A DNA stretch of 64,000 nucleotides, taken from NCBI RefSeq assembly GCF_006716445.1, contig NZ_VFPA01000002.1, forward strand, positions 806,001 to 870,000. The letters run 5' to 3'. The position numbers were made by a program, and so were the translations under genes. Shown one piece after another: positions 32,646 to 41,310 of this stretch. This DNA is from Pseudonocardia kunmingensis (GTDB lineage Bacteria > Actinomycetota > Actinomycetes > Mycobacteriales > Pseudonocardiaceae). Under the pieces are notes generated by a model. That model searched no databases. It saw nothing but the letters and a program-made list of their open reading frames with translations, and was not told where the DNA came from. Numbering within the stretch: position 1 is the first letter of the stretch; each line of letters opens with the position of its first letter.

Positions 32646-34004
32646 GTGTCCGCACCCCCCGTCCCACCGCACCGCCAGTCGAAGCGGGCGTCGCTCGCGG
32701 CGCTCATCGGCACCGTTCTCGAGTGGTACGACTTCATCGTCTACGGCACGGCCGCCGCGATCATCTTGAACACGTTGTTCTTCCCCTCCGACGATCCGCT
32801 GGTCGGGACGTTGGCGGCGTTCGCGACCTACGCCGTGGGGTTCCTGGCCCGCCCGCTCGGCGGGCTCGTGCTCGGTCGGCTGGGGGACCGGGTCGGGCGC
32901 AGGAGCGTCCTGGTCCTGACCCTGTTCCTGATGGGCGCGGCGACCACCGCGATCGGGCTGCTGCCCACCTACGAGCAGGTCGGGGTGCTGGCGCCGATCC
33001 TGCTGGTGCTGCTGCGCCTGGTGCAGGGCTTCGGCGCCGGCGGTGAGTACGCGGGCGCCGTCGTCCTCTCCGTCGAGCACGCCGACCCCCGGCGCCGAGG
33101 GCTCGCCGGGTCGGCGGCGCCACTGGGCTTCGCGGTCGCCACCCTGCTCGGCAACGGCGTGTTCTTCCTGTTCCTGCTGCTCCCGCCGGAGCAGTTCGCC
33201 TCGTGGGGCTGGCGGGTGCCGTTCCTGCTCGGCGCGGTGTGCGTGCTCGTCGGGTACGTGATCCGGCGGCGGGTCGAGGAGCCGCCCGCCTTCACGCAGG
33301 CGAAGGCCGAGGGCGTGGCCGGCGCTCCGGCGCCCGGCGGCGTGTTCGCGGCGATCCGCAGGCACCCGCGCAGCTTCCTCATCGTGATCGGCTCCCGGAT
33401 GGGGGAGAACGGGTTCGCGTACCTGCTGCCGGTGTTCGGCGTCGCCTACGTCTCGACGACCCTCGGGCTCGGCCGCGCGGTCGCGCTCTGGGCGGTGATG
33501 GCCGCCTCCGCCGTGCAGGTCCTCGCGATCCCGCTGTGCGGGCTGCTGTCCGACCACGTCGGCCGCAAGCCGGTCTACGCCGCCGGCACGCTGGCCTCGC
33601 TGCTGTGGCTGGTGCCGTTCTTCCTGCTCACCGACACCGGCGTCACCGCATGGGTGGTGCTCGCGTTCGTCGTCGGGCTGGGGATCTGCTATCCGGCGAT
33701 GCTCGCCCCGCAGGCGGCCTGGTACGCGGAGCTGTTCGACACCGAGTTCCGGCTCTCCGGATTCGCCTTCTCCCGGGAGCTCGGCTCCCTGCTCGCCGGT
33801 GGGCTCGCGCCCTTCGTGGCCACCGCGCTCTACGCCTGGTCGGGCCACTGGTGGCCCATCCTGGTGTTCATGGCGGTCCTCGCCGTCCTGACCCTGGTCG
33901 CGCTCGCACTCGGCCCGGAAACCGTTCGGCGGGACCTCGACGGTGCGGCCCAGCGGGAGGACCGGGGTGCGCTGACCCGTGCGGTGAACCACAGCGCTCC
34001 CTGA
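32646..34004 (+). CDS. MHS-family MFS transporter (metabolite:H+ symporter)
   Basis: A 452-residue 12-segment symporter. It starts with the family hallmark [26 protein letters not shown], then [18 protein letters not shown] and [27 protein letters not shown] proteins import organic acids and osmolytes such as shikimate, citrate, ketoglutarate or proline/betaine. GTG 32646 is chosen because AAGGAG lies 7 bp upstream. It probably imports the substrate of the adjacent FAD oxidoreductase and dehydratase. Its stop lies inside a 17-bp tandem repeat. Confidence 0.85.
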   Translation: MSAPPVPPHRQSKRASLAALIGTVLEWYDFIVYGTAAAIILNTLFFPSDDPLVGTLAAFATYAVGFLARPLGGLVLGRLGDRVGRRSVLVLTLFLMGAATTAIGLLPTYEQVGVLAPILLVLLRLVQGFGAGGEYAGAVVLSVEHADPRRRGLAGSAAPLGFAVATLLGNGVFFLFLLLPPEQFASWGWRVPFLLGAVCVLVGYVIRRRVEEPPAFTQAKAEGVAGAPAPGGVFAAIRRHPRSFLIVIGSRMGENGFAYLLPVFGVAYVSTTLGLGRAVALWAVMAASAVQVLAIPLCGLLSDHVGRKPVYAAGTLASLLWLVPFFLLTDTGVTAWVVLAFVVGLGICYPAMLAPQAAWYAELFDTEFRLSGFAFSRELGSLLAGGLAPFVATALYAWSGHWWPILVFMAVLAVLTLVALALGPETVRRDLDGAAQREDRGALTRAVNHSAP

Positions 34005-34035
34005 ACCGCAGCGCTCCCTGAACCGCAGCGCTCCC
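33985..34035. repeat. Three tandem 17-bp repeats spanning a stop codon
   Basis: TGAACCGCAGCGCTCCC is present three times without gaps (first copy with one A for G), starting within the last codons of the MHS gene. The TGA of the second unit is the gene's stop codon. Repeat expansion here would not change the protein because each extra unit begins with the stop. Confidence 0.75.
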
Positions 34036-34074
34036 AACCCTCCGTCCCGCCGACCACAGGCGAAGGCGCCTTCC

Positions 34075-34492
34075 GTGAGTCGTCCCCCGTCCGGCGCGAC
34101 CAGCCCCACCAAGCTGCGCAAGGTCATCGCCGCCTCCATGGCGGGCACCGTCGCCGAGTGGTACGAGTTCCTCCTCTACTCGGCCGCGTCCGCGCTCGTC
34201 TTCGGCGCGCTGTTCTTCCCCGACACCGACAACCCCCTCGACGGGGTCATCAACGCGCTGCTCATCTACGCGGTCGGGTTCGTCGCCCGCCCGCTCGGCG
34301 GCATGGTGTTCGGCTACTTCGGCGACCGGTACGGGCGCAAGAAGCTCCGTCCCGATCGCGGTCTACCTGCTGGTCGCCGCCGTCATCTCGACGGTCGCGG
34401 TGTCCTTCGCCCGGGAGACGAAAGGAATCTCCCTGGAGAGCATCGACCTCGCCGACGCCGCCCGCGAACCGGCCGGCGTCCCGGCCCGCTGA
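34075..34492 (+). pseudogene. MHS-family transporter relic, middle deleted
   Basis: The first ~89 codons encode a good MHS N-terminus ([27 protein letters not shown], then [11 protein letters not shown]). At about 34345 the frame shifts, and another frame gives a typical MHS C-terminus ([27 protein letters not shown], then [10 protein letters not shown]) ending at 34492. About 300 central residues are missing. It begins with GTG 34075 right after the intact MHS gene, so this was once a tandem transporter pair. Confidence 0.7.
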
Positions 34493-34513
34493 CCCCCGGA
34501 TAGGAGACCGGTC

Positions 34514-34723
34514 GTGCTCTCGGGCGTTTCCGTCGTCAGCTTCACCCATTTCCTGCAGGGCCCCTCGGCCACGCAGATCCTCGCCGACCTCGGCGCCGAC
34601 GTGGTCAAGGTCGAGCCGACGGGCGGTGCGTTCGGCCAGCACACCCGCGACATCCTCGCCGGACTCGACCTCACACCCGAGCAGATCGACACGCTGGTGG
34701 AGCGGGGTGTCGTGCGTGGCTGA
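34514..34723 (+). pseudogene. CaiB/BaiF CoA-transferase relic, middle deleted in frame
   Basis: The frame opens with a classic family III CoA-transferase N-terminus (LSGVSVVSFTHFLQGPSATQILADLGADVVKVEP) and passes directly into the family's C-terminus (GQHTRDILAGLDLTPEQIDTLVERGVV) without a stop. Only 69 residues remain of the usual ~400, so the catalytic Asp and the CoA site are gone. AGGAG precedes GTG 34514, and the stop overlaps the start of the enoyl-CoA hydratase gene, so the stub may still be translated and couple expression of that gene. Confidence 0.7.
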
Positions 34724-35497
34724 GGACGCGGCGGTCCGCGCCGAGCGCCACAATGCCGTCGAGCTGCTGGTGCTGGACCGGCCCCGCAAGCTCAACGCGT
34801 TCGACCTGCCGATGCTCACCGAGCTCGACGCGCACCTCGCACACGTGGTTGCCGACCGGGAGGTCAAGGCCGTAGTTCTCACCGGAGGGCTGCGCGCATT
34901 TTCCGCAGGCGCCGACATCCGCGGCTACGTCGACGCCTCCGCCGTGCAACTGCGCAGGATCGCCGAGGCCGCGGGGGCGGTCTGTCGCCGACTCGCGGAG
35001 CTGCCGGTGCCGACGGTGGCCGCAGTGCACGGGCTCGCCCTCGGTGGTGGGTTCGAGGTCGTCCTGGCCTGCGATCTGGTCGTCGCCGCGGAAGACGCCC
35101 AGCTCGGCCTGCCCGAGACCGAGCTGGGCCTGATCCCCGGCTGGGGCGGGACGCAGCGCCTCACCCGGCTGCTCGGCGTCCACCGGGCGCTCGAGCTGAT
35201 CCTCACCGCGGGCCGGCTCGACGCGGCCGAGGCGCACCGGATCGGCGTGGTCAACCGGGTCAGGCCGGTCGACGACGTCGTGCCCGATGCGTTGGCCTGG
35301 GCCGAGGAGCTCGCCTCGCGGGCACCGCATGCTCTGGCAGCGGCGAAGACCGCCGTGCGCGCTGCCGCGGCAGGTGCGGGGGAACAGGGTTTCGTGCGGG
35401 AGCGGGAGCTGCTGCTCGGTCTCCACCCGACAGCCGATGGGGTGGAGGGGTGCGCGCCTTCGTGGGGAAGCGGAAGGCGGTGTTCGGCGGGCGGTAG
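34716..35497 (+). CDS. Enoyl-CoA hydratase/isomerase family protein, frameshifted near C-terminus
   Basis: A crotonase-fold protein. The oxyanion-hole residues lie in FSAGADIRGY and in HGLALGGGFEVVLACD, the catalytic Glu region in LPETELGLIPGWGGTQRL. Family members hydrate or isomerise enoyl-CoA. The reading frame loses the family pattern after a run of four G at 35447-35450. In the next frame the expected ending VRAFVGKRKAVFGGR and a stop at 35497 appear, so one G is missing. Unshifted, the frame runs on to 35930 with unrelated residues. GTG 34716 overlaps the CaiB stub's stop. A sequencing error would also explain the shift. Confidence 0.75.
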
Positions 35498-35790
35498 CGG
35501 ATCCGGTGTCCTGGCCACAACGCCTCGGCACGGCCATCTGGAGTGCTGCACCCATCACGATTCGAGTCGGGACCCCAGGTCGCGGGCCATCCAGCCGGGC
35601 GTGTCGAAGCGCACGGGCGGTGCTCCGACCAGCGATGTCAGGTGGGTCTCGAACGTCTCGAACGCGCTGGCGCCGACCGATCCAGGACTTCCCGAAGTTC
35701 GCCACCCTGCACTTCCCGACAGCGCAGTAAGCGTGGGCACGGCGCCCGGCATGTGGTTCTCGCACACTCCGGTGTCGCTGGAGTGGGCTT
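35498..35790. other. Gap with a possible minus-strand C-terminal gene fragment
   Basis: No complete gene is visible. On the minus strand, 35555-35680 has a coding-like composition ending FETFETHLTSLVGAPPVRF and a few further residues before a stop. It looks like the tail of a deleted enzyme, but I cannot name the family. The rest shows nothing recognisable. Confidence 0.3.
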
Positions 35791-36201
35791 CTAGAGAGAT
35801 TGCTCTACGGGAGCGGGCAAACGTGCACCGCGGCGAGCCGTCACCTGGACCTCGTACCTCAGCCGGGGGTCGACGAGCGACGCGCAGAATGCTGTGCCGG
35901 CAGGACGGCTGGGCAGCACATCCTTCATGACCTTCCCGATCACCGGCAGGTCGGCGGGGTCAGTCATGATCATGACGTACTGGACGACCTCGTGCAGATC
36001 ACTACCGACGTCCCGCAGCGCGGTCGCAATGTTCGTCCAGGTCTGGCGCACCTGGCTGGCGATGTCGTCGGAGACGCTCATGGTCCTGTAGTCGAAGCCG
36101 GTCGTCCCCGAAACGAAGATCCACTCGTTGTCGTACACGGCCCTGGAGTAGGGGGCCGCCTGCTCGAACGACGAACCGGTGCTGTAGGTCTGCCAGGTCA
36201 T
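35791..36201 (-). CDS. RidA family (YjgF/YER057c/UK114) protein
   Basis: A 136-residue RidA-fold protein. The N-terminal YSTGSSFEQAAPYSRAVYDNEWIFVSGTTGFDY and the central VVQYVMIMTDPADLP fit. The conserved Arg that binds the substrate carboxylate in true RidA would fall near VDPRLRYEVQVTA at the end. RidA proteins hydrolyse reactive 2-aminoacrylate and other enamine/imine intermediates; subfamilies near amino-acid oxidising genes act on imines. It starts 1 bp after the GMC oxidoreductase stop, so it probably handles that enzyme's product. Confidence 0.85.
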   Translation of the reverse strand: MTWQTYSTGSSFEQAAPYSRAVYDNEWIFVSGTTGFDYRTMSVSDDIASQVRQTWTNIATALRDVGSDLHEVVQYVMIMTDPADLPVIGKVMKDVLPSRPAGTAFCASLVDPRLRYEVQVTARRGARLPAPVEQSL

Positions 36202-36202
36202 G

Positions 36203-37729
36203 TCACTCCTCGCTCATGATGATGTCGGCCGCCCGTTCAGCGATCATGAGAACGGGCAGGTAGGTGTTCCCGCTGGGCAACGAGGGCATGACCGAGGCGT
36301 CGACGACGCGAAGCCCTTCGACGCCCTTGACCTCCAGATCTGGGTTGACCACTGCGTCGGCACCGTGGCCCATCCGGCAGGTGCCCACCGGGTGGTACTC
36401 GCAGTCGGCCATTGCCAGCACGTACTCGGTGAGCTCGGCATCAGTCGACATCGACGGTATCGGGGCGAAGCGCTCGGCCCCAATTTCGCGCGCCATGGCG
36501 TCCCCGATCACGGCCGCCGCTCGCAGCCCTTCGACGAGGGTTCGTACGTCGTGCGATCGGGTGAGGTATTCGAATGTGAATGCGGGTGAACGGGTAGGGT
36601 CGGCCGATGCGAGGCGCAGATCGCCGCGGCTCGTCGGCCGGTTCATGTCCACGAGCACCATGAACCCGATTGGATCCGCGGCGAACGCCGGGTTGAGCTG
36701 GGTCAGCGGAGCCAGGTTGAGTTGTACGTCGGGGTCCGTGCACCACTCGTCGACCCCGGTGTGCAGGTATCCGCCTGCCTCGAAGTAGTTCGAGGTGGCG
36801 CCGACGGGGATGGCCTCGGGGACCCGGTAGCCGAGGTCGATGCGCGGATGGTCCTGCAGGTTCCGGCCCACGCCCGGAAGATCAACGACAACGGCGATCT
36901 CCACATCGCGGAGGTGGTCCGCCGGGCCGATCCCGCTGAGCATCAGCAGCTGAGGGGAGTGGAACGCGCCGCCGCAGAGGATCACCTCTCGATCAGCCCG
37001 GATCCGTGCGGGGTGTCCGTCCGCATCGACGTACTCGACCGCCACTGCCCTGCCCCCGCCGACGACGACACGGGTGGCGGTCGACGAGGTGTACACGGCC
37101 AGTCCTGGCCGTTCGAGGGCAGGATGCAGATAGCTCGTGGCGGCGGAGGCGCGGCGTCCGTCGGCCTTCGTCGCGTCGTTGAACCCGATGCCGAGTTGCC
37201 GCTGCCCGTTGAAATCCGTGTTGTGCTCGTGACCGAGGGTCAGGGCGGATTCGACGAACGCCTCCGCCCATGGATGCGGGGAGTCGGGAGCCGTCACGGG
37301 GACGGGCCCCGATCCTCCGTGCAACGACGTGTCACCCAGCCGGTGCCGCTCCAGGCGTCGAAACGCAGGAAGCACGTCGGCGAATCCCCAGCCCACGGCG
37401 CCCTCCGCGACCCACCGATCGTAGTCGCCGGGCGCGCCGCGCATCGCGATCATCGCATTGATGGAGCTGGAGCCACCGACCACACGTCCGCGGGGATGGA
37501 ACACGGTTCGCCCGCCCAGTGCTCGCTCTGCCGTGGTCGAGAGGTTCCAGTCGACCTCGGATCCGAACAGCGCCGGGAAAGCAGGCGGCTGCGCGATCTC
37601 GGGTCGTGCGTCCCACGGCCCGGCCTCCAGGAGAGCCACGGTGACATCTGGCCGCTCGGTCAGTCGGGAAGCGAGCACGCACCCTGCCGTGCCGCCGCCC
37701 ACGATCACGAAATCCGCCGATTCCGGCAC
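36203..37729 (-). CDS. GMC family oxidoreductase (choline dehydrogenase-like)
   Basis: A 508-residue flavoenzyme. It has the ADP-binding motif DFVIVGGGTAGCVLASRL, the GMC signature RGRVVGGSSSINAMIAMRG, the second signature GAFHSPQLLMLSGIGP, and the active-site His in YHPVGTCRMG with the C-terminal VVDASVMPSLPSGNT. Members oxidise alcohols to aldehydes. GTG 37729 has GAGG 6 bp upstream. It forms a two-gene unit with the RidA gene and is in the same direction as, and just downstream of, the LysR gene. Confidence 0.9.
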   Translation of the reverse strand: MPESADFVIVGGGTAGCVLASRLTERPDVTVALLEAGPWDARPEIAQPPAFPALFGSEVDWNLSTTAERALGGRTVFHPRGRVVGGSSSINAMIAMRGAPGDYDRWVAEGAVGWGFADVLPAFRRLERHRLGDTSLHGGSGPVPVTAPDSPHPWAEAFVESALTLGHEHNTDFNGQRQLGIGFNDATKADGRRASAATSYLHPALERPGLAVYTSSTATRVVVGGGRAVAVEYVDADGHPARIRADREVILCGGAFHSPQLLMLSGIGPADHLRDVEIAVVVDLPGVGRNLQDHPRIDLGYRVPEAIPVGATSNYFEAGGYLHTGVDEWCTDPDVQLNLAPLTQLNPAFAADPIGFMVLVDMNRPTSRGDLRLASADPTRSPAFTFEYLTRSHDVRTLVEGLRAAAVIGDAMAREIGAERFAPIPSMSTDAELTEYVLAMADCEYHPVGTCRMGHGADAVVNPDLEVKGVEGLRVVDASVMPSLPSGNTYLPVLMIAERAADIIMSEE

Positions 37730-37825
37730 GCGATCCTCGATTCCTGAGAAGGTGGACCGAACGTACCTGGCAGGAATCCGGACGCGCGAATAGAAGATTC
37801 TCGCGATCGCATAGCCAGACAGCTA

Positions 37826-38749
37826 TCAGGGCGTGGACTCGTCTCTCGCCAGACCTGCGCGGATGGTCGTGAGCAGCGCCCGTTGGGGCAGCGTCAGGCT
37901 CTCCTGGCCACGGTGGACGACGAAGACGGGCAGGCGCAGCCGTGCATCGATGAGCGGGACTTCCCGCAGTTGGCCGGTCCGCAGCGCTTCGCGGACCGCG
38001 CAGCGGAACATCAGCGCCACGCCGAGCCCCGCGCGCACGGCGGAGATCATCGCTTCTGGGTGCCCCATCTCGATGACGACTCGGCGGTGCAGCACCCCCC
38101 AGGCGGCGAGCTGCGCGTTCTCCATCCGCCGCATGATCAGCCCGTCGGGCGACGAGACGAACGGGACGTCCGCCAGATCGGCGATCGCAATGCGGTCGCG
38201 CGCGAACGGCGCGCCCGGCGCCGCCACGACCACCATCTCCTCCCACGCCACCCGGAGGCTCACCACGCCGCGCTCGCTACCGACCTCGTCGGTCAGCAGG
38301 ACTCCGAAGTCGCACCGGCCCTGCTCCACGGCCTGCAGGACGTGGTCGGGCTGATCGATCTGGAGGCGGACCTTGACGGCCGGGTGGGTCGCCGCGAACT
38401 GGCAGATCACGTCGGGCAGCAGGTAGCTCCCCACGGCGGGGCCGGCCCACACCTCGACCGCACCCGCGACCCCGCCGGTGAGCATCGCGATGTCCCGCTG
38501 CAGGACCTCGCCACGACGGTGCAGGTCGCACGCCCACGCGTGGACGACGTGCCCGACTTCTGTCAGCTCCAGCCCTCGACCGGTGCGCTGGAAGAGTTTT
38601 GCGCCCACCCGGTCCTCGAGCGACCTGATGTGCGCGCTGACCACCGGCTGGCTGACGTACAGGTGGGCAGCAGCGCGTCCCACGCCGCCCAGCTCGACCG
38701 TCAGCCGGAAGACGTCCAGCTTGTGCAGCGAGATGCGGCTGTCCACCAT
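37826..38749 (-). CDS. LysR family transcriptional regulator
   Basis: A 307-residue LysR regulator. The N-terminal HTH is LDVFRLTVELGGVGRAAAHLYVSQPVVSAHIRSLEDRVGAKLFQRTGRG. The substrate-binding half includes VWAGPAVGSYLLPDVI and LADVPFVSSPDG. It lies between the GMC-RidA pair (same strand, 96 bp downstream) and the divergent racemase-MHS pair (99 bp away), a position suited to controlling both sides. Start ATG 38749. Confidence 0.85.
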   Translation of the reverse strand: MVDSRISLHKLDVFRLTVELGGVGRAAAHLYVSQPVVSAHIRSLEDRVGAKLFQRTGRGLELTEVGHVVHAWACDLHRRGEVLQRDIAMLTGGVAGAVEVWAGPAVGSYLLPDVICQFAATHPAVKVRLQIDQPDHVLQAVEQGRCDFGVLLTDEVGSERGVVSLRVAWEEMVVVAAPGAPFARDRIAIADLADVPFVSSPDGLIMRRMENAQLAAWGVLHRRVVIEMGHPEAMISAVRAGLGVALMFRCAVREALRTGQLREVPLIDARLRLPVFVVHRGQESLTLPQRALLTTIRAGLARDESTP

Positions 38750-38848
38750 GGCTTTCCCGTCTTCTGCCAGCGCCTATAGCCGAACGATTATGGCGTGCGC
38801 GTCAAGGACTCTTGGACACCGCGCGACAGCGGTTCTTATCGTCCCGCC

Positions 38849-39568
38849 ATGGTCGCACCGCGTTGGCTCGGAGTCATCGGTGGCATGACGTGGCGAGCGA
38901 GCGCTGAGTACTACCGCATCGCGAATGAACTGGTCGCCGTGCAGTCGGGTGCTCCGCACAGCGCGTACGTGACGATGGTGTCGCCGGACTTCGCCCCGCT
39001 GGTGCGTGCCCTCGCCGCCGGCAGGCCCGACGACGTCGCCGCGGTGCTCGTCGACGCCGCCCGGCGGCTCGCGGTGACCGACCCCGCAGTGGTCGTGCTC
39101 GCGGCGAACACCGCCCACCTGTGGTTCGACCAGGTGCGCGCCGAGGTGCGCTGCCCGGTGGTGCACGTCGCCGAGGGTGTCCATCGGGCGGCCGCCGAAG
39201 CCGGTGTCACCCGGCTCGGGATCCTCGGGACCACGGCGACGGCGCGGGCGCAGGTCTACCGGCACGGGATCGGCTCGCGCACGGAGATCGTCCATCCGCA
39301 GGTCGACGCGCAGGAGGCGCTGCACCGCCTCATCACCGTTGACCTCGCCGCACGCGGCCCGTGCCCCGAGGACGCGGCCCTGCTCGCGACCGTCGCGGCC
39401 GATCTGGTCGCCGCGGGCGCGGAGGCCGTCGTTCTGGGCTGCACGGAGTTCTCCGGGATGCGGCTCCCGCTCGATGTTCCCGTCTTCGACAGCACAGCAC
39501 TGCACGTGCGCGCAGCACTGGACCGGCCCACGTGCGACGAACCTGATTCCGTCGGCACGTGGCCGTGA
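38849..39568 (+). CDS. Aspartate/glutamate racemase family protein
   Basis: A 239-residue racemase-fold protein opening with WLGVIGGMTWRASAEYYR. The C-terminal catalytic Cys is present in VVLGCTEFSGM, but the usual N-terminal Cys is replaced by Ala in VVLAANTAHLWFD. Cofactor-independent two-base racemases use both cysteines, so this protein may be a one-base enzyme, an isomerase or a hydantoin/maleate-type member. No Shine-Dalgarno precedes ATG 38849. TATCGT at 38837-38842 is placed for a leaderless transcript. Next gene starts 14 bp after its stop. Confidence 0.8.
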   Translation: MVAPRWLGVIGGMTWRASAEYYRIANELVAVQSGAPHSAYVTMVSPDFAPLVRALAAGRPDDVAAVLVDAARRLAVTDPAVVVLAANTAHLWFDQVRAEVRCPVVHVAEGVHRAAAEAGVTRLGILGTTATARAQVYRHGIGSRTEIVHPQVDAQEALHRLITVDLAARGPCPEDAALLATVAADLVAAGAEAVVLGCTEFSGMRLPLDVPVFDSTALHVRAALDRPTCDEPDSVGTWP

Positions 39569-39582
39569 GAGAGGACTCCGCT

Positions 39583-40860
39583 ATGGGTGTTGCTTTCCGT
39601 TCTCCGTCCGGTCGCGCGCTGAGAGGCGCGTGCGTCGGCAGCTTCGTCGAGTGGTTCGACTTCGGCATCTACGCCTACCTCGCACCGATCATCGCGGCGA
39701 ACTTCTTCCCCGCCGCCGAACCGACCGCGGGCCTGCTCGGTGCGTTCGCCCTCTTCGCGGTCGCCTTCCTGAGTAGGCCACTGGGCGGCATCGTCCTCGG
39801 GCACTACGGAGACCGGATCGGCCGCCGCGCGGTCCTCGCGTTCTCGGTGATCACCATGGCGGGAGCCACCGCCGCCATCGGTCTTCTGCCCACGTTCGCG
39901 GCCGCAGGAGTCGTCGCACCGCTGCTTCTCCTGCTGTGCAGGCTGCTGCAGGGGTTCTCGGCGGGCGGGGAGTACATGGGCGCCGCCTCGTTCGCCATCG
40001 AGCACGCCCCTGCAGGGCGCCACGGCCGGTACGCGGGCGTCCTGGGCGCGAGCGTGATCGTCGGCTTCGTGGTCGCCGCCCTGTTCATCACCGCGCTCAC
40101 CGCCCTGGTCGGCAACGCAGGGATGGCCGCGTGGGGTTGGCGGATCCCGTTCCTCATCGCGCTCCCGCTCGGGCTGATCGGGTTGTACCTGCGCAGCAGG
40201 GTCTCTGAGACCCCGGAGTTCCGGGCCCTGCAGGCGGCGACGGCGGTCGTGCGGACGCCGATCCGGGAAGCGTTCCGCACGGAGCGGGGCGCGATGGTGC
40301 GGCTCGTCGGACTGTCGCTGCCGTTCGTCGTGGGCATCTACCTGCTGCTCACCTACACGCCGACCTACCTCGGCAGGCTGGGCGTGCCGGTCGGCACGGC
40401 CCTGCTGAGCAACGCGGCCGTCCTCGTGCCGGTAGCGGTCGGGATGGTCGCCGCGGGGATCGTCAGCGACCGGCACGGGAAGTGGCCGGTCATGGTCGCC
40501 GGGACCGCGTGCTTCCTCGTGCTCCCGCCGCTGGCGTTCCTCGTGATGGGCGCGGGCGGTGTGGGCGCCGCGGTCGCCGGGCAGTTGCTGCTCGCGGTAC
40601 CGGTGGCGATCACGGGTGGGGTCTACTTCGTCGTCCTCGTCGAGGCGTTCCCGGTACGTCTGAGGTTCAGCGCGGGCTCCATAGCGTACGGCTTCGCCCA
40701 GGCCGTGTTCGGCGGGACAGCGCCCTTCGTCGCGACCCTGCTGGTGGCGCGGACCGGTAGCGACCTCGCTCCCGCGTGGTACGTCACGCTGCTCGCCGTG
40801 GTGGCGCTGCCGGTCGCGCTCACCGCACTGCGGACGCGCCCGGCGGTGCTCCCTCGCTGA
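39583..40860 (+). CDS. MHS-family MFS transporter
   Basis: A 425-residue 12-segment symporter with the MHS hallmarks GSFVEWFDFGIYAYLAPIIAANFFP, GHYGDRIGRRAVLAF and LCRLLQGFSAGGEYMGAASFAIEHA. It probably imports the amino-acid-like or hydroxy-acid substrate processed by the neighbouring racemase-family protein and GMC oxidoreductase. AGAGGA lies before ATG 39583. Cotranscribed with the racemase gene. Confidence 0.85.
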   Translation: MGVAFRSPSGRALRGACVGSFVEWFDFGIYAYLAPIIAANFFPAAEPTAGLLGAFALFAVAFLSRPLGGIVLGHYGDRIGRRAVLAFSVITMAGATAAIGLLPTFAAAGVVAPLLLLLCRLLQGFSAGGEYMGAASFAIEHAPAGRHGRYAGVLGASVIVGFVVAALFITALTALVGNAGMAAWGWRIPFLIALPLGLIGLYLRSRVSETPEFRALQAATAVVRTPIREAFRTERGAMVRLVGLSLPFVVGIYLLLTYTPTYLGRLGVPVGTALLSNAAVLVPVAVGMVAAGIVSDRHGKWPVMVAGTACFLVLPPLAFLVMGAGGVGAAVAGQLLLAVPVAITGGVYFVVLVEAFPVRLRFSAGSIAYGFAQAVFGGTAPFVATLLVARTGSDLAPAWYVTLLAVVALPVALTALRTRPAVLPR

Positions 40861-41216
40861 GGCGGGCCGCAAACGCCGTCGACGGCGTCGCGCTCCCGGT
40901 CCGGTGGGCAGCCGGCCTCGTCGACCGCGAGAACTGTGCCGACGCGGCCCCGTGCGGGGCGGACCAGCGTCGAGCGGCGCAGGGGTCGGGCGGCGCTGTC
41001 GAGGGCCCGTCGGCGCCCGGGAGCCGGGTGATCCGGGATGAGACAGCGGGCGGAGTAGGTCTCCAGCCCGTCCGCCGCCGGTCATGACGCGCCCGAGGTT
41101 CACCGCCTCGCGGATCACGGCTGTGTGGCCGACGCTCGCGCTGGTAGCTGTTCAGAGCGGGTTCCGGGAGCTCGCCGTGGAGGACGACCGCCGGGCTGGG
41201 TGGCGTGTTCATTTGC
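40861..41216 (-). pseudogene. FAD-dependent aromatic hydroxylase relic (MhpA-like tail)
   Basis: On the minus strand a short segment reads LPEPALNSYQRERRPHS and continues, one frame over, as AVIREAVNLGRVMTGGG. This is the conserved helix that follows the FAD domain in 3-(3-hydroxyphenyl)propionate-type hydroxylases (SYxxERRPH then AVxxEAVxLGR). Beyond it the frames are broken and only patches of coding-like composition remain. No FAD-binding N-terminus is present. Confidence 0.45.
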
Positions 41217-41310
41217 TGTGATCCTGGGTTCTGGGAAAGTCTGCACCGAGCTCCCGGCGACCGAACATCGGGCGCTGAGCTCCCCATCCCGGCCGGGCCT
41301 GTTCGGCCGA

